Source of the DNA: Gammaproteobacteria bacterium
GTDB taxonomy: Bacteria; Pseudomonadota; Gammaproteobacteria; Pseudomonadales; Pseudohongiellaceae
Assembly: GCA_028818225.1 (NCBI GenBank)
Contig: JAPPOG010000040.1
Location: 1-43,710, forward strand
Reading direction: 5' to 3'
DNA length: 43,710 nt
Positions 41,268 through 43,710 of the stretch are shown piece by piece. The notes below the pieces were generated by a model. The model saw nothing but the letters and a program-made list of their open reading frames with translations, ran no database searches and had not been told where the DNA came from. Position 1 is the first letter of the stretch. Every line of letters starts with the position of its first letter. A program made the position numbers and the translations under genes.

Positions 41268-41581
41268 ATGCAGTTATCTGGCTTTGGCAAGCCGGCTATT
41301 TTACTCGCTGTCTTTGCTGGACTACCTCTAAATAATTTCATTAGATAAACACTGCGACCTTTTTCCGGCCCTAATTCCCGCTTAACCAGGTTTATCAATG
41401 CCCGGGTCGCGGGTGACATTTGATGCCTGCGATAGAAACTTCTCAAGAGCTTTATGATCTCCCAGTGGGATGGCCCGAGTTTTATCTCTTCCTGATGAGC
41501 CAGATAGGTTGCTACCTCTTCATTCCAGTCATTGAGCTCACGCAAATAGCCCTCTTTATCAACCGCAGGAATAGAGTTCAT
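41264..41581 (-). CDS. tusE: sulfur relay protein TusE (DsrC family)
   Basis: 105 residues from the ATG at 41581 (MNSIPAVDKEGYLRELNDW). The C-terminal arm LPKPDNCI carries the single conserved cysteine (C104) that accepts sulfur. A second cysteine, as in dissimilatory DsrC, is absent, so this is the tRNA-thiolation type. It takes sulfur from TusBCD and passes it to MnmA. It is the last gene of tusD-tusC-tusB-tusE. Confidence 0.95.
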   Translation of the reverse strand: MNSIPAVDKEGYLRELNDWNEEVATYLAHQEEIKLGPSHWEIIKLLRSFYRRHQMSPATRALINLVKRELGPEKGRSVYLMKLFRGSPAKTASKIAGLPKPDNCI

Positions 41582-41583
41582 AA

Positions 41584-41871
41584 CTAGAACCAACTTATTA
41601 TTTTTTCATGAGACGCGCAAAGTTCGACAAACTTTCGATAAGAGATAATCTGCAACACGTCTACCTTAACTTCTAATCCACGCGCAGATAAATCTTCCTT
41701 CAGACCATAGCACTTACTTGTGGATAATAACTTTGCTAATAGCTCAGACTCGTTACAGTGGTACACGCCATCTTCAATAAAGATAATTGAATCACCCTCG
41801 CTAACGGCACTCAGACAACTTTCGAGAAGATTAAATCGAGGAGATTTACTTATGGTATGCAGACTGCTCAT
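41584..41871 (-). CDS. tusB: sulfur relay protein TusB
   Basis: 95 residues, as in E. coli. 'LHTISKSPRFNLLESCLSAVSEGDSIIFIEDGVYHC' is the DsrH/TusB start. It is a subunit of the TusBCD hexamer. Its start overlaps the end of tusC by four bases and its stop lies just ahead of the tusE ATG. Confidence 0.92.
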   Translation of the reverse strand: MSSLHTISKSPRFNLLESCLSAVSEGDSIIFIEDGVYHCNESELLAKLLSTSKCYGLKEDLSARGLEVKVDVLQIISYRKFVELCASHEKIISWF

Positions 41872-42233
41872 AGATTGAATACAGTATTGCTATTTTCCAG
41901 TAGAGACTTCAATTCCTCGTCTCCAATTGACTGGGCAGCGATAACCAGGTCATCAGCTGCCAGCTTTCTTTGCTTCATTGCAGTGGTGCACACATACACA
42001 TTTTGAATTCCATACAAATCCAGCGTCTCCAGGGCATTGCCCAGCGTTTTGGAATTAATGGCATCCGCGTCCTGGTGTTTCACTAATTGATAAACTCCAT
42101 CATCCATGAATATGTAGTTTACCTTTTGTTCGAACACTGCCGCTGCCAATGCCGCATCCAGGCACAATTGAGGTCTATTGCTGCCATAGGGAGCGGTCCT
42201 GGAAATAAAAGTGAAGGTATGAGAATTACTCAT
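41868..42233 (-). CDS. tusC: sulfur relay protein TusC
   Basis: 121 residues (E. coli 119). 'FTFISRTAPYGSNRPQLCLDAALAAAVFEQKVNYIFMDDGVYQLV' is the DsrF/TusC pattern. A structural subunit of TusBCD. It starts three bases after tusD and overlaps tusB. Confidence 0.94.
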   Translation of the reverse strand: MSNSHTFTFISRTAPYGSNRPQLCLDAALAAAVFEQKVNYIFMDDGVYQLVKHQDADAINSKTLGNALETLDLYGIQNVYVCTTAMKQRKLAADDLVIAAQSIGDEELKSLLENSNTVFNL

Positions 42234-42236
42234 GCA

Positions 42237-42626
42237 TCACCCGAAATTCACTACACGATCAGAATTAATTGCTGCGTCAATTAGTTGCCCAAGACCTGCT
42301 ATTTCGGAACTGGCCAGTAAACTTGTCGCTGCTAACTCATGTCGTTCCGCTTCCTGCTGGTTAATGATGCCGCGTTTTACTGCCGACGTGACACACACCA
42401 CCGAGTCGAGCTCATGGTTTTGTATAAGAGCATCCCAAAACTTTTGTAGATTGGTTTCATCTTGGGGCGTAATTGCTAAGGAACTGGCGTTATGCACACC
42501 GTCAGAAAAGAAAAACAGGCGGTAAACCTCGTGCCCTTCATCTAACAGAGTTTTGGTAAAGTTATAGGCGGTTGAAGCCGCTTCAGAAGAATAGGGCGCC
42601 GCGTAGACGACAATCGAAAATTTCAC
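42237..42626 (-). CDS. tusD: sulfurtransferase TusD
   Basis: 129 residues (E. coli 128). 'FSIVVYAAPYSSEAASTAYNFTKTLLDEGHEVYRLFFFSDGVHNA' is the DsrE/TusD start, and the active cysteine C78 is in SVVCVTSAVKRGI. It receives sulfur from TusA. It is the first of four tightly packed tus genes. A terminator for the upstream yccA gene lies just ahead, so the tus operon has its own promoter or depends on read-through. Confidence 0.95.
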   Translation of the reverse strand: MKFSIVVYAAPYSSEAASTAYNFTKTLLDEGHEVYRLFFFSDGVHNASSLAITPQDETNLQKFWDALIQNHELDSVVCVTSAVKRGIINQQEAERHELAATSLLASSEIAGLGQLIDAAINSDRVVNFG

Positions 42627-42653
42627 TGTGTGCTAAATCTATAGTGTTTAAAC

Positions 42654-42676
42654 AAAAAACCCCAGCCAGGCTGGGG
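42654..42676 (-). terminator. rho-independent terminator of yccA
   Basis: Seven GC-rich pairs (CCCCAGC at 42660-42666 with GCTGGGG at 42670-42676), a three-base loop and six T on the minus strand (42654-42659). It lies 22 bases after the yccA stop. Confidence 0.9.
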
Positions 42677-42697
42677 CTTATTCACAACTCTTAGAAT

Positions 42698-43360
42698 TTA
42701 ATCGTCACCAGAGAATGCCATCAACAAGTGCAGCAGACTCATGAAAATATTGTACAGGGAAACATACAGAGTGATTGTTGCAAGTATGTAATTACGCTCG
42801 CCACCATGAATAATTTCACTTGTTTGATACAAGATTACAGCGCTGGAGAAAAACATAAAGGCAACTGACATAGCCAACTGTAACGCAGGCATTTGCCATA
42901 TTAAGGAAATAATAATAGCGGCAATTAAAACCAGACAGCCTGCAGCTATAAACCCTCGCAAGAATGAGAAATCTTTTCTGGAAGCCAGTACCCAGCCTGA
43001 AAGGCCAAAAAATATAAACGCAGTTCCACCAAGCGCAGTTAAGACTATTTCGCTTCCTGACTGACTCGATAGCAGGTAGCCGATTAGTGGACCAACCCCA
43101 TAACCAATAAAGCCGGTAAAACCAAAGGTCGTTAACAGACCCCAGGGGCTTCGGGCCAAAGCATGTGTTGCGAACAACAAGCCATAGGCGCCGATTAAGA
43201 ACATCCAGGGATTAAGAACCGGCGCTCTAAAACTTAAAAACGCGGTAAAAGCACTGAAAGCGAGTGTCATGCCCAACAACAAATAAGTATTCTTGAGAAC
43301 CTTATTAATTGCTAATGCCGATTCCTGGCTTTGAGCAATACTTAAATCAACTTCGTTCAT
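42698..43360 (-). CDS. yccA: Bax inhibitor-1/YccA family inner-membrane protein
   Basis: 220 residues with seven hydrophobic segments. 'LKNTYLLLGMTLAFSAFTAFLSF', 'LARSPWGLLTTFGFTGFIGYGVGPLIGYLL' and the C-terminal 'NYILATITLYVSLYNIFMSLLHLLMAFSGDD' match YccA, the FtsH-binding BI-1 protein of gammaproteobacteria. In E. coli it modulates FtsH and protects jammed SecY. The place next to the tus genes is conserved. Confidence 0.94.
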   Translation of the reverse strand: MNEVDLSIAQSQESALAINKVLKNTYLLLGMTLAFSAFTAFLSFRAPVLNPWMFLIGAYGLLFATHALARSPWGLLTTFGFTGFIGYGVGPLIGYLLSSQSGSEIVLTALGGTAFIFFGLSGWVLASRKDFSFLRGFIAAGCLVLIAAIIISLIWQMPALQLAMSVAFMFFSSAVILYQTSEIIHGGERNYILATITLYVSLYNIFMSLLHLLMAFSGDD

Positions 43361-43620
43361 CGCGATCTCCAGCAGTAATTAAAGGCTAACAATATCTAAA
43401 TAAAAATAACGACCAATAACCTAAATTTCTTTACTTCAATATTGGGGTTTGGGCGCTTTATTTCAATAGCTTAGCAACCCAAACCACTACCATGTAAGGA
43501 AATCATCATACCCGCTAGCCATCCAAAATCAACGCTTTTCGATATCCAGAATTTACCCTTAAGGTCACTCAAACCCTTCTCACTGGCGCCAGGATTAGTG
43601 TAAGATTCAGCCCCTACCGC

Positions 43621-43710
43621 GGAGGGGTGGCAGAGCGGTTGAATGCACTGGTCTTGAAAACCAGCGAGGGTGAAAGTCCTCCGAGAGTTCGAATCTCTCC
43701 TCCTCCGCCA
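43621..43710 (+). tRNA. tRNA-Ser (UGA anticodon)
   Basis: 90 bases. The acceptor stem GGAGGGG pairs with CTCCTCC (one G-U), the anticodon loop CTTGAAA gives UGA, the variable arm is long as in class II tRNAs, the T loop is GTTCGAATC, and CCA is encoded at the end. A weak -10 (TAAGAT, 43601-43606) lies about 15 bases ahead of it. The 260 bases between yccA and this gene hold nothing else I can support. Confidence 0.97.

Noticed and set aside
41264..41581. DsrC of dissimilatory sulfur metabolism with TusBCD as DsrEFH
   Set aside because: The C-terminal arm has only one cysteine, TusD/C/B match the tRNA-thiolation set, MnmA is in the window and no dsrAB genes are present.

Overview
The window is a stretch of bacterial chromosome, almost certainly from a gammaproteobacterium. 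The right half (about 22.1-43.4 kb) carries a gene order that I know from Pseudomonas and partly from E. coli: nudJ-mnmA-hflD-purB, cspD/clpS-clpA, infA-bpt-aat-trxB, ftsK-lolA-crcB-serS-cysG and tusDCBE-yccA. Individual proteins also look gammaproteobacterial (GlpE, the long MsrA form, ThrH, RoxA, CysB, the TusBCDE set, a two-domain CysG). An Na+/H+ antiporter of the NhaC type, a TauE-type exporter and the moderate base composition would suit a marine heterotroph, but the sequence alone does not fix the genus. No phage, insertion sequence, CRISPR array or rRNA was seen. The window starts inside a tRNA-Leu(UAA) and ends exactly at the end of a tRNA-Ser(UGA).

Left part (0-10.4 kb): a secreted beta-repeat protein, a DUF1801 protein, a Tat-exported HD-domain protein that resembles the PhnZ/MIOX metal-site pattern, an NhaC antiporter, a MerR-type regulator fused to a degenerate class III nucleotidyl cyclase domain with a repeat-rich promoter region, GlpE rhodanese, a small membrane protein, a beta-propeller lipoprotein and an unusual phosphoenolpyruvate carboxylase.

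Middle part (10.4-22.1 kb): a likely three-gene minus-strand operon (epoxide hydrolase, AbgT transporter, secreted TPR protein), msrA, a patatin-like lipase gene with an in-frame stop, a 5'-nucleotidase, and a sulfur block (TauE-type exporter, CysB-like regulator, assimilatory APS reductase CysH), then thrH.

Right part (22.1-43.7 kb): tightly packed housekeeping operons. nudJ-mnmA-hflD-purB-roxA form one minus-strand operon; moaCDE make molybdopterin synthase and MoaC; clpS-clpA form the adaptor/unfoldase of the N-end rule pathway, and the nearby bpt and aat genes make the N-terminal destabilising residues that ClpS reads. ftsK-lolA-crcB-serS-cysG run on the plus strand, and tusD-tusC-tusB-tusE hand sulfur to MnmA for tRNA 2-thiouridine.

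The most striking observation is that three otherwise well-conserved genes are interrupted within 14 kb: the patatin gene by a TGA, cysB by an imperfect 43-bp tandem duplication, and clpA by a perfect 7-bp tandem duplication. Both duplications shift the frame by +1. They may be real lesions, switchable slipped-strand sites, or assembly errors; reads across these sites would decide. The other candidate novelties are the MerR-cyclase fusion with its operator array and the Tat-exported HD protein.
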